Of a stretch of DNA of 64,000 nt, positions 47,174-64,000 are shown piece after piece (position 1 is the stretch's first letter; the number at the start of each line of letters is the position of its first letter). Source of the stretch: Flaccisagitta enflata (lineage: Eukaryota > Chaetognatha > Sagittoidea > Aphragmophora). The notes beneath the pieces are model-generated. The model did not search any database. It was not told where the DNA came from and worked only from the letters and a program-made list of their open reading frames with translations. Where the stretch lies: contig OZ231127.1 in assembly GCA_965153355.1 (NCBI GenBank), positions 53,072,001 through 53,136,000 of the forward strand, read 5' to 3'. Both the position numbers and the translations under genes were made by a program.

Positions 47174-47297
47174 AACAAGGCCGGATACACGGCAATCTAG
47201 TCGCGGACGGTTGGGCAGGAGCATTAATGCGAAAACGCTCGTAATTCAAAAATGTTACTTACCGACCAACCGTTCTAGAGTCGCGTGTCCGCAAATA
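47174..47297 (+). mobile_element. Class A element, AGTCGCGGAC subfamily (nested)
   Basis: AACAAGGCCGGATACACGGC, AGTCGCGGACGGTTGGGCAG, AAACGCTCGTAATTC, a minimal ACCGACCAACC tract and AGTCGCGTGTCCGCAAAT. At 124 bp it has almost no microsatellite. Confidence 0.88.
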
Positions 47298-47435
47298 AAA
47301 ATGGATGTATCTTTATGCAATCTTCATCTGTTTTCAGCAAATTCGCAAAGAAAAGGGCTGAGTTCACTATTTGAGGAATGCTTGCTTATTTAGAATTATT
47401 CTTCCTCACTTGTGAGCAAGCTTGCTCATTTTTTT

Positions 47436-47636
47436 TGGTTTGGATACATGACCAAACAGTAGTCGATGATGGATGGGCAGGGGCAGTTTTTGGGTGCAAT
47501 ATGACTGCGCTGGGGCCTTAATTCTCAAAAATTGTTCTTTCTGTCAATTTCGTGTAATTCAAAATTTCACAGTGCTTACCTACACTCCAACCTTCCTAGA
47601 GAAACCTTCTTAAAGAGTTGCTTATCCAGCGACTGA
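47436..47636 (+). mobile_element. Class A element, degenerate AGTCGCTGGC type
   Basis: TTGGATACATGACCAAACAG, GGATGGGCAGGGGCAG, then AGTTGCTTATCCAGCGACT at the end. Confidence 0.65.
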
Positions 47637-47674
47637 AAAAACGCACACATTTAATTTTTCATCCTATTCATTTT

Positions 47675-48155
47675 AGGTGCGCCATAGCACCTCTAAGAGG
47701 CTCTGTCCGTCAGTCCATCCGGCGGTCAAACAGTCCATCCGTCCTTCACGCTCGAATGAAAAATCGCTAAAAATGTTTAATCAATTGAAAATATTTTTTG
47801 TTCATCATTGATGTTACTCGTCATTTCATTCACTACAAAAATCAGCTTCGGTTAGGTCAGGCATAGCTGGGGATAGGTCTGATAGAGCTGGGGATAGGTC
47901 TGATAGAGCTGATGATAGGTCTGACATGGCTGGGGGTAAGTCTGATAAGACTGAGAGCTGAGGATAGGTCTGATAGAGCTGAGGATAGGTCTGACCAAGC
48001 TCGGGAAAGGTCTGATATAGCTAGGGATACGTCTGATATATCTAGTCTAGGGATAGGTCCGATGGAGCTAGGGATAAGTCTGATAAAGCTATGGTTAGGT
48101 CTAAGAATTGATAACGGTGGGCGCACCGTCTTGGCCCATGTATCTGGCCTCGTTT
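47675..48155 (-). mobile_element. Class A element, AGGTGCGCC subfamily, with internal minisatellite
   Basis: Hairpin AGGTGCGCCATAGCACCT, GTCAGTCCATCC units, an AT-rich block and about eleven units of AGCTGGGGATAGGTCTGATA (47868-48100). Then GGGCGCACCGTC and CTGGCCTCGTTT. It is the reverse-oriented partner of 4991-5545. Confidence 0.85.
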
Positions 48156-48439
48156 CAATTAACATGCATATTAAGAGCCAACTTGCATATCAAATTTTTC
48201 GTTTCTTTTTTTTTGGGGGGGGGACTTTCCCTACTTTTGAGGAACATTGGATATTTTTTTTTCTAGATTCGCTCAATTTTGAGCAAACTGGCTCCAAAAA
48301 AAGGATGTAATTTTAATATTTTATGCAATCTTCATCTATTTTGAGCAACTCGCTCAAAAAAAGGGCTGAATTCACTATCTGAGGAATGCTTGCTCATTTA
48401 GGAACATTCTTGCTCACTTGTGAGCAAGCTTGCTCATTT

Positions 48440-49060
48440 TTGCTTAGTATCTGCTCATTGAGGTATGCATCATTGCCTTCCTTATGTCACGAGCTTTCAA
48501 ATGATGCACTGAACTGTATACCTTTCCTCATTGTTGGTAGTTATTCTGCAAAAAGATAATCGCCGCAAGTTGTTTGGTATTCGTTCGCGCGCACGTAAAA
48601 AGTCGGCTGCCACACAGCAATCGAATTTTCGATCGGCAAAGTTAACACATATACGCAATGCGCAGAAGTGCGCATCATCCGATTTGGACGCGGTTTTCGA
48701 ATCTCAAATCCTCACTCGCTCAGCTTGATTCTATCAATTTTGTGGACTTTTAGCTTACTTTACTGAGCGACAACATTGAGTAAGGTAACGAGTAAATCCC
48801 CTGGCTCACGTCAGTAGTAAAAAACGCTTTTTGGATTGCTTTTTTTGGTCAATTTTGATAGCTTCTTATGCTTATACATTGTAGCATCGCAATATAAGGT
48901 GCAATCAACCATTGTGCTTGTCAATAAAGCACAAATCGGAATGTTCAAGCACCACAAAACGGCAAATCTTGAGGAGTCAAAACAAATATTCTTTTGAGGT
49001 CCTGCCGCTGATTTTTCCTATACTAATGACAGTGAAGCAATGGAGCAAAATGTTCAGTTT
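48440..49060. other. Unassigned stretch
   Basis: A 65-codon open frame at 48531-48728 lies in non-repetitive sequence but has no recognised motif. No other signal. Confidence 0.35.
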
Positions 49061-49067
49061 TTAAAGT

Positions 49068-49362
49068 CGTTTGCACACTACTCTATAACCCACTATGTTG
49101 GGTGGTCTGTCTATCTGTTTTTCTGTCTATCTGTTGGTCCGTCCATCTGTTGGTCTCTCCATCTTTTGATCCATCCATTCATTAGTCCATCTATTGCTCT
49201 GTTGATCAGTGACACTGTTTTTTTTTTTTTTTGTTTTTTTTTTTTGCATTTACAAGTGATTTTAATGTCGCTTCTCCTGCCCAAATGTTCTTTAGCAAAT
49301 TTCCTCACTACCCCTGCCCGCCCCACACACAATTTAGGTAGACTTCCACCCAGGATTGTTTT
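49068..49362 (-). mobile_element. Class A element, degenerate AGTCGCGTGC type
   Basis: AGTCGTTTGCACACTACTCT, GTCY-type units (GTCTATCTGTTGGTCCGTCC), CTCCTGCCCAAATG, CCTGCCCGCCCCACAC and a decayed end. Confidence 0.6.
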
Positions 49363-49574
49363 TTTGCCGGGCTCGCTGTTTTGCTGTCGGGCTCTGTAAA
49401 TTTGTGAGGAGAGAGCCCGGTTGGCTCTGCCAAAGAAATCATTAAAAAAAAGGCCTGCACTTACTGCCTTTGGGCTGCTGTTCTTGCTTGCACCTGTCAA
49501 TTTCTATGTCCCAAAGCCATTCCCATTTCTGGCTCCAAAGGGCTTTATTCAGGCCTCAAAGAGAGATATACACG

Positions 49575-49918
49575 TACACTTTTTTTTATAAGAGCCAAGT
49601 TAATTAAAACGTTAGGCTTGAAATCCTCTAAAATTTAGGGACATAAGGCTTGAAATTGCAAAAATTTTAAAGTTTTCTATTTTCATGGTTCTTTACATTT
49701 ACTTAAAATGTTTAAACTGCTTTGTTGGTTTATTAACGTTTTCTTTTAATTTCTCCTTGAAGACTAACTGAAACCAATTAACAACGTTCATTATTGAAGA
49801 TTAGAAACTGTGTTTAAATTCAGTATAATTTAAGAACGTTCAAGCTTTAAAACTATCCAAAATTTGAGAACATTAAAGGCTTGCCCATAAAGTGACGTTC
49901 TTATAAAAAAAAAGTGTA
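49575..49918. mobile_element. 344-bp TIR element (TACACTTTTTTTTATAAGA ends)
   Basis: The left tip is mirrored by TCTTATAAAAAAAAAGTGTA-like sequence at the right, and the arms extend inward with mismatches. The same TIR (ATAAGAACGTCACTTT) forms the outer arms at 61090-61741. Confidence 0.75.
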
Positions 49919-49919
49919 A

Positions 49920-50333
49920 TGGTTACAGATGAAGAGACAAACGGAAAAATTAACAAAAGCGTTACATGGTCAGCAGTTCCCGATGTCCCAAAGTATGTAA
50001 TTGTACATTTGGGAATAGGTCAGTAATTATGTAATAGGGGCATGGGCACTACATATTTCAATACATCTCGGTTTGGCCACAAATTTTACCAAGTTTCAAA
50101 ATACCAAGTTTATTTAAGTTCGGTTTCGATCTCTTAATAATAGATTATTATGAAAATAAAAAAAAGAAAAAAAGACAACGAGAATCATTGGACTGGCGCC
50201 ATGAGGGCCCACTGCCTTTTGGTACAGTTGTGGATTATCTGGTATATGCATTGCGAATGTGTACAGCGTTTACCCCGCGCGGCTGAACGATCCTAAGAAA
50301 CATATTTCATTTTCTTTTCATATTTATTTTTTA
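49920..50333. other. Unassigned stretch
   Basis: Contains a GGTCAGCAGTTCCCGATG motif at 49968 related to class B outer ends. No gene. Confidence 0.4.
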
Positions 50334-50573
50334 AGTCGCTGGCTAAGCGACTCTATAAGATGGTGTGTCCCTGGGTAGGTAGGTATGTAGGTATGTCGGT
50401 AACGCGAAATTTCGGATGCTGCAAAATTGACCGTTTTTGTGATTTCTGAGCATAACAGCCCCTGCCCACCCTAAACACAGCTCCTGCCCACTGATTGACT
50501 GCCCCTGCCCCTCAGTGTACTGCCCCTGCCCACCTGCCAGCGACTGCTTATTGGCGGTGTATCCGGCCTTGTT
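50334..50573 (-). mobile_element. Class A element, AGTCGCTGGC subfamily (complete)
   Basis: Hairpin AGTCGCTGGCTAAGCGACT, a GTAGGTAGGTATGTAGG tract, four CAGCCCCTGCCCACC-type units, GCCAGCGACT and GTATCCGGCCTTGTT. Confidence 0.88.
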
Positions 50574-50574
50574 G

Positions 50575-51835
50575 AATTTGATTTTCTCATGAAGATTTTC
50601 AGATTTTTCTTGTTACACGTTAGCAGAACTTTTAGAATTTTCCTGATACACGTTTAGCTTTTATTCTTTAGTTTTTCAAAATAAGATTTGTTGCTAGTTT
50701 AAATCACATACATATCCAGGCATAGACCGACAGACAGATCATTCCATTCGACCCATACACTGTCTAACGCGAGGAAACGATGACTCTCAGTTCCAAGTTC
50801 CAAGTCCCAACGTAACAGAGTCACAAAAAAAGAGGATGTTTGTCGAGAAAAAAAATATTATCCTTCCTGCTTGCGTTTTCCCACGGAACTGGGGTGTTAA
50901 AATAAACGTCGCAATCCTCATTGTCTTTGACAAATCTTTCTATTCCCTTTGGCACCAGCCTCCCACTACAAGCTAAAGGAAACAATTCTTTTCACCCGCT
51001 TGGTCCGTCCGTCCGTCCGTCTGTCGGTCCGTCACATTTGTATTTTTTTTATCAATTTTGTCTCTTTAAGTTATTTTAGGTCATTTAACCTTACCACATT
51101 CATTTTCATTCTGTTGTTTAATCATTCATTCATTTATTCAGTTTTTCATTCATTCATCCATTCAATCATTCATTCTTTCACTAAAATCGTTCATTCTGAA
51201 ATTCTTTTAAATCAGCGAGGAGCACTTATTGGCCAAAACATGGCCTTGTTTCTACTGCATGAAGGCTTTTGACGCTTTGATTGTCTACATCTGAATCACT
51301 ACCCCTACCCCATGACATGCACATCCCGAGCAGATGTACTTATTTGAACGAATAATAAATATATGATTGAATCTCCTCCTATCTTTTGTAATGGGAGATG
51401 GGGTAAGTGACCAAATTTTTGTCATTGACTATTTTAACTATTTTAATGATCTTGAGTCACATCTCTTCGATAGAGAACTTTTCTATGAAAAAGTGTGTTT
51501 TCTAAGTGGGCTAACGGATAAGGCGGATTCTGCGAGGCGGAAAGTGAGTAAACTCGCGACCGTTTGACTTAACCATTCTTCGTGGACGCTTTTGCTTGTT
51601 TTCTTGGTGTGTTAAGAAGGCACACAAAAGAGGCAGATTTGTGCAACAAAGAATAAGAGCAAATCCCTCTATCTCAGTGATTCAATAATGTTTGTGGGGC
51701 CCCTTTCTATCGCTCTCGTTCTTTTTGCTTCGGAGACGGCAATTGCAAGCATTACCAGGTATTTTCGTTCGTCTGGCCTTCGCAAAACTCCTCAAATCTT
51801 TAAAAAATCTTCACTACCGATAAGCATAGTTTACT
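50575..51835. other. Mostly unassigned stretch with a class A remnant
   Basis: 50998-51035 has GGTCCGTCCGTCCGTCTG and GTCACATTTGT, as in class A elements without an intact hairpin. A CATTCATT run follows at 51120-51175. No gene recognised. Confidence 0.4.
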
Positions 51836-52960
<1,125 letters not shown>

Positions 52961-52966
52961 ATTTTT

Positions 52967-53219
52967 AGTCGCGTGCTACGCGACTCTACACCCCGCTTTG
53001 TCGGTCCGTCGGTTCGTCCGTCCATCCGTCCGTCCGTCCGTCCGTCCGTCCGTCCGTCCGTCCGTCCGTCCGTCCGTCCGTCCGTCCGTCCCTCTTTACT
53101 TTTTTGGCGCTTATGAGGTTTTTGGCTATACCGCTCCTGCCCAAATATTCCACTAACCTCAAATATGACCCCAGCCCACCCGCACGCGACTTGGATAGCC
53201 GTGTATCCGACCTTGTTTC
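52967..53219 (-). mobile_element. Class A element, AGTCGCGTGC subfamily, expanded (GTCC)n
   Basis: Perfect hairpin AGTCGCGTGCTACGCGACT, about 90 bp of GTCC with GTCG/GTTC variants at its left, CTCCTGCCCAAATATTCC, CCCGCACGCGACTTGG, GTATCCGACCTTGTT. Confidence 0.92.
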
Positions 53220-53297
53220 ATCTATCCGGTGGACGAAACAGCGACGCTTTTTTTTCGCCTGCTCGAAACAAAAAGCCGATACGATATGAGACAATGA

Positions 53298-53434
53298 GCG
53301 GCAATAATGCCATTATTAATGGTGCACAGTAGTACCGATCGATTCCACTATCTTTTTGGGCAGCGGCAATAATGCCATTATTAATGGTGCACAATAGTAC
53401 GGATCGAGTCCACTATCTTTTTGGGCAGCGGCCC
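53298..53434. repeat. 68-bp tandem duplication at a class B end
   Basis: CAATAATGCCATTATTAATG with GTGCAC, GTAC.GATCGA and CCACTATCTTTTTGGGCAGC occurs twice. Each unit ends in GGGCAGCGGC, the class B terminus. Confidence 0.85.
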
Positions 53435-54076
53435 TGAAGGGGACAAAGTCCTGTAGAACACAGGGGGACTTTCCTTCCTCCGTTCGTTCATTCATTTGTT
53501 CATCCGTCCGTCCCCCCAATTAGGCTTCTCAGGCCTAAAATCTGGCATCTCAGGCTTGAAACTTGCCCTGTCAGGCCTCAAATTTGGCCTCTCAAGCCTC
53601 AAATCCAACCTCTCAGGCCTCATCTGGCCTGTTTGGCCTCAAATACGGCCTTTCGGACCTAAAACCTGGCCTCACAGGCCTCTAATAAGCCCTGTCAGAC
53701 CTTAAATTAGGCCTCTCAGGCCTCAAATCCTGCCTCTCAAATCTGGCCCCTCAGGCCTCAAATCTGGCCTCACAGGCCTCAAATCCGGTCAGTCAAGCCC
53801 AAAATCCGGCCTGTCAGACCTCATGGCATCAAACTTGGCCTCTCAGGCCTCAAATTAGCCTTGGGAAAGCCTTCAGAATCTTGAAGGTCTTCAATCAGCT
53901 GATTTTAGCATCTCATCAACATTTTTAGGTAGGACAAACGAAAGTCCCCCTGTGATCTACAGGACTTCGTCCCCTTTGGAGCCGCTGCCCTGCTTCCCCT
54001 CACACAAATTCAGAATCATGCAAAGCAGGGCAACAGGTATCGCTGACCACATATTGCCCTTGGGCGACCTGTTTCT
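53428..54076. mobile_element. Class B foldback element, subtype 1 (full length)
   Basis: GGGCAGCGGCCCTGAAGGGG, CCTGTAGAACACAGGGGGAC, GTCCGTCCCCCCAATTAGG, about 15 units of CTCAGGCCTCAAATCTGGC, an inverted arm at 53936-53990, then GGGCAACAGGTATCGCTGAC and CCTTGGGCGACCTG. Same layout and orientation as 1811-2518. Confidence 0.85.
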
Positions 54077-54129
54077 CTTCCTTTTCCTCTTCCTCATCAG
54101 CTGCCGCTCTCTCCCTTACCATTTCGTCC

Positions 54130-55424
<1,295 letters not shown>

Positions 55425-55925
55425 GCAGCGGCTCCAAAGGGACCGATGACCTATGTATATGCTTTGCTTTCACACATAGAAAAAATTTATTTTTCTCTTT
55501 CTTTTTCTTCTCCTACGTCCCCAACCTGGAGGCCCATATTCCAGCCTAGGAGCCCAAATCCCTGCCTCAAGGCCCAAATCCTAGCCTCAGGTTCCAAATC
55601 TCAGTCCCACAGTCCAAATCCCAGAGTCAAGGCCAAAATCTCAATGTCAAGGCTCAAATCCCAGCCTCTAAGCCAAAGCTTCAAGCACAGAATCCAGCCC
55701 TGAGGCCAAAATCCTTGCCCTAGCCTTTGGGCCAAAAGCCCAAATCTCAGCCCTAAGGCCCAAATTACAACCGCTAGAAGGAGAAGGAAAAATTTCCTCA
55801 TGCGTGAAAGTATGGGTCTTTGGCCCCTTTGGAGCTGCAGCCCTGCTCCTTCCCTCAGCTTAATCACAACCTACTTGGGCTGGGCACGGGTACCGCTGAC
55901 GATCTAAAGCTTTTTCGACTATCTT
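55425..55925. mobile_element. Class B foldback element, subtype 2
   Basis: AGGCAGCGGCTCCAAAGGGA, GATGACCTATGTATATG, about ten units of AGGCCCAAATCCCAGCCTC (55530-55770), an inverted arm AAATTTCCTCATGCGTGAAA and GGAGCTGCAGCCCTGC. The outer end is GGGTACCGCTGACGATC..CGACTATC. Confidence 0.78.
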
Positions 55926-56109
55926 TGGTTTACAACTGGATCTTGATGTATGTCAGAATTGTATGGCCTTGCTGGTCTTCAAAGGCATCCAGGGGCATTT
56001 CATTTACCATCAAATTGAGTCGATATGCGTCGAAGCTTGGTCCATTTGTAATCGAAACGCAGTAGAATTGAAGTTTTCCACTGAAGTGAATAATCAAGTC
56101 ATAGAGTTA

Positions 56110-56500
56110 AACAAGGCCAAGAGATGTCCAAAAGATGCGTCCTCTTTAGACGTAAGATATTATCATACAAATTATTAAGATATAATAGATATAAAGATTC
56201 AGAGATAAAGAGAAAAATATAAACTGATTCCTCTCTCCCCCCACGCCTGTCAACCACTCCCCCCACGCCTCCCCACCCCTCCCCACCCCTCCCCCCACGC
56301 CTCCCTGCCCCTCCCCCCACGCCAAAAGAGACAAAAGAGATGAAAGAGATGAAAGAGACAAAAGAAGTATAAGAGACAAGAAGATGCATGAAGAGAAATA
56401 AAGAGAAAACCCTCAAATTTGCCTTTAGAAAATTTCGCGTTACCTTCCTACCTAACTTCCTACGGATACACCCTCTTATAGAGATGCGAGGACGCATCTA
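56110..56500 (+). mobile_element. Class A element, AGATGCGTCC subfamily (short-array copy)
   Basis: AACAAGGCCAAGAGATGTCC, AGATGCGTCCTC, the AT-rich block GATTCAGAGATAAAGAGAAA, CCCCACGCCTCCC array, only about 70 bp of AAAGAGAC/GAAAGAGAT units and AAATTTCGCGTTACC. It closes with CCCTCTTATAGAG and hairpin AGATGCGAGGACGCATCT. Confidence 0.9.
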
Positions 56501-56869
56501 AAAACATGGTCATTATACAAATAATGCGTGCGTCGGTACTTTCATAAAAAGTCGGACAGACAGATGGGCAGACTGATGCGTATACAGACAAATCAAAATA
56601 GAATGACCTTAGTAAAGAAAATGCCTTCAAAACAACTATGAGACCGACCGACGGACCGACCAGCCAACCAACCAAAAATCTTTTGTGAGACTTTAAATTC
56701 GATGCCCTGTAAGCGGACGTGCCTTAGTAGCGCTATACGTTGCGGTACTCTTCTGTAATGATATCTTAAGAAATGGTTGGGGCAAGTCAGTCAGAACAGC
56801 AATTATCAAAAAGCTGGATAAAAAAGTCCATTTGGGCAACTCGATACAAAATCCGTGTTATGGCGGGAC

Positions 56870-56972
56870 GGACAGACGGAAGGACGAATGGACAGACAGA
56901 CAGACCCACAGAGACACAGACAGACAGACAGACAGACAAACCATCCCGAAGAGCTGCGATGACACATCTGAA
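56870..56972 (+). mobile_element. Class A 3' end, degenerate AGATGCGTCC type
   Basis: GGACGGACAGACGGAAGGAC and a GACAGACA run end in GAGCTGCGATGACACATCT. Confidence 0.5.
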
Positions 56973-57115
56973 ACGATTATTGGGACTTGGGCCGCCAAAT
57001 CAAACGACATGCACGCCACAAAAACATGAATCGCAAGCAATCTCTTACCGCAAGCTTATTTTTGATGCGGAAATGTTTTGACGCGTGTGTGGTTGTGAAA
57101 ACCGCCGACATTTTT

Positions 57116-57207
57116 AGTTGCGGACACGCAACTCTATATGAGGCTTTGTCCGTCCATTGGTCCGTCCGTCCAAAAGCACGAGTCGAATAGTGGGAAAACA
57201 AGCGTTT
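57116..57207 (-). mobile_element. Class A hairpin half (AGTTGCGGAC) fused to class B
   Basis: AGTTGCGGACACGCAACT, GTCCATTGGTCCGTCC, ACGAGTCGAATAGTGGG and AAACAAGCGTTTTT run directly into GGGCAGCGGCC. The other class A half is replaced by a class B element. Confidence 0.8.
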
Positions 57208-57650
57208 TTGGGCAGCGGCCCCGAAAGGGACGATGACCTATGCTTTCACACAGGGGAAATTTCTCCTCCTCCTCCTTCTCCTTCTTTTATGGGCCCCCCC
57301 CCCCCCCCCCTCAAATCTCAGTCTCGAGGCCTAAATTCCAGTCTCAAGGCCCAAATCTCTGTTTTGAGGATTTGGGCTTCGAGGCTGGGATTTGGGACTG
57401 CAGGCTAAAATTCGAGCCTTGAGGTTAGGATTTGGGTCTCAAGACTGGGATTTGAGGGGAGGGGGGCGGAGGAGGAGAAGTAGGAGGAGGAGGAGAAAGA
57501 GGAGAAATTTCCCCTGTGTGAAAGCATAAGTCATCAACCCCTTCGGGGCCACTGCCCTGCTTCCCCTTCAACTTCAAGCAAAACCTACAAAGGCAGGGCA
57601 AGGGTACCGCTGTCTACCGCTGACCATCTAACGCTTTTGCGACTATTACC
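57208..57650. mobile_element. Class B foldback element, subtype 2, with array reversed at its centre
   Basis: GGGCAGCGGCCCCGAAAGGG, GATGACCTATGCTTTCACAC, then three array units in one sense (CAAATCTCAGTCTCGAGGCC) and five in the opposite sense (GGATTTGGGCTTCGAGGCTG). The inverted arm AAATTTCCCCTGTGTGAAAG and CCCCTTCGGGGCC follow. The outer end is GGGTACCGCTG..CTAACGCTTTTGCGACTATT. Confidence 0.85.
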
Positions 57651-57654
57651 AATT

Positions 57655-58108
<454 letters not shown>

Positions 58109-58167
58109 CCTCTCTCTCGTTCCTCTCTCTCGTTAGGACAATATACAGGGTACTCTCAAATCATTAT

Positions 58168-58230
58168 CAGTCGCCTGCGTGCGACTCTCCAAGCCCTTTT
58201 TTGGTCGGTTCATCCGTCACGAAATGCCTT
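58168..58230 (-). mobile_element. Class A hairpin-end fragment
   Basis: CAGTCGCCTGCGTGCGACT hairpin, CCAAGCCCTTTTTTGGTCGG, GTCACGAAATG. The remainder is not seen. Confidence 0.5.
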
Positions 58231-58589
58231 ATGGCAAAAGACTTTTAGTTTGACCTTTTTAGTTGGTGAAGCTGCATAATCTGAGTAAATTTTACTCGTC
58301 AAACGTCATCACTCATCACCGATCAGGGATCAAATGTCTCTGGTCTCCTAGTTCAACTGAAAATAATTGAAAACCTACGAAATTTGGGAATTCAAATACA
58401 AAAATGGTCGATTTCGTCTTTTGTTTAACTTTATCGATCGAGAAAAGAAAAAAACAAAAAAATAATCGCGCTCTCCGCTTCCCAAAATTCACGAATCTGT
58501 CTTTGCCACACAACATCTCTTTCTCATGACTCGGTTTCTGTCTGTATGTCTGCCTGTCTGCCTGTCTGTCCGTCTGTCTGCTTTAATCA

Positions 58590-64000
<5,411 letters not shown>

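Larger units (their letters stand above)
47080..48440. repeat. Repeat unit present twice (47080-47435 and 48165-48440)
   Basis: AAGAGCCAACTTGC, a T/G-run, ATGCAATCTTCATCT, AAAGGGCTGA(G/A)TTCACT, GAGGAATGCTTGCT and TTGTGAGCAAGCTTGCTCAT occur in the same order in both. The left copy is interrupted by a class A element. Confidence 0.8.

Overview
The window is animal nuclear DNA, most likely from an invertebrate. The reasons are one gene with five visible exons joined by GT-AG introns that keep the reading frame, a protein resembling the TMEM121/TMEM26 type of multi-pass membrane proteins, and an intergenic landscape of microsatellites, minisatellites, MITEs, foldback repeats and tRNA-derived repeats. 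Nothing suggests bacterial, organellar or viral sequence. I cannot name the species.

Layout. From 1 to about 59,300 I find no convincing complete gene. Most of the open frames there are translations of (CT)n, (GT)n, (GAAA)n, (GTCC)n or 20-bp tandem arrays. Two traces of coding sequence stand out: a possible exon at 37,305-37,486 and a decayed non-LTR retrotransposon reverse-transcriptase tail near 33,470-33,668. The real gene starts at 59,351 and leaves the window at 64,000. Its five exons give 380 codons in one uninterrupted frame. Its introns are full of (TTG)n and (CTTT)n arrays, a short dispersed element, a palindromic tRNA-like repeat and a MITE.

The dominant feature is a super-family of short dispersed elements (called class A here), about 35 copies counting fragments. 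They share one architecture: a start like AACAAGGCC or AACAAGTGAC, a subterminal 10-mer, a GGGTGGGCAGGGGC block, a (GACC/GGAC)n microsatellite, and a terminal hairpin ending ...CTAAAA. At least seven subfamilies have different terminal words (AGTCGCGTGC, AGTTGCGGAC, AGGTGCGAC, AGATGCGTCC, AGTCGCTGGC, AGGTGCGCC, AGTCGCGGAC). In each, the 5' word is the reverse complement of the 3' hairpin arm plus part of its loop. The two ends therefore co-vary, and the 3' arm could pair either locally or with the far end. This resembles non-autonomous Helentron/DINE-1 (mini-me) and bivalve 'pearl' elements, which carry GTCY-type microsatellites, but no Rep/helicase gene is present here.

A second super-family (class B) consists of foldbacks bounded by GGGCAGCGGCCCCGAAGGGG hairpins around arrays of 19-21-bp repeats. 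Class A and B modules are fused at several loci. Further elements include an 80-bp satellite (nine copies at 41,543) with a diverged monomer at 7,711, palindromic repeats built from two head-to-head tRNA-like units, and several TIR elements with nested insertions that help define element borders. All coordinates of degenerate copies are approximate.
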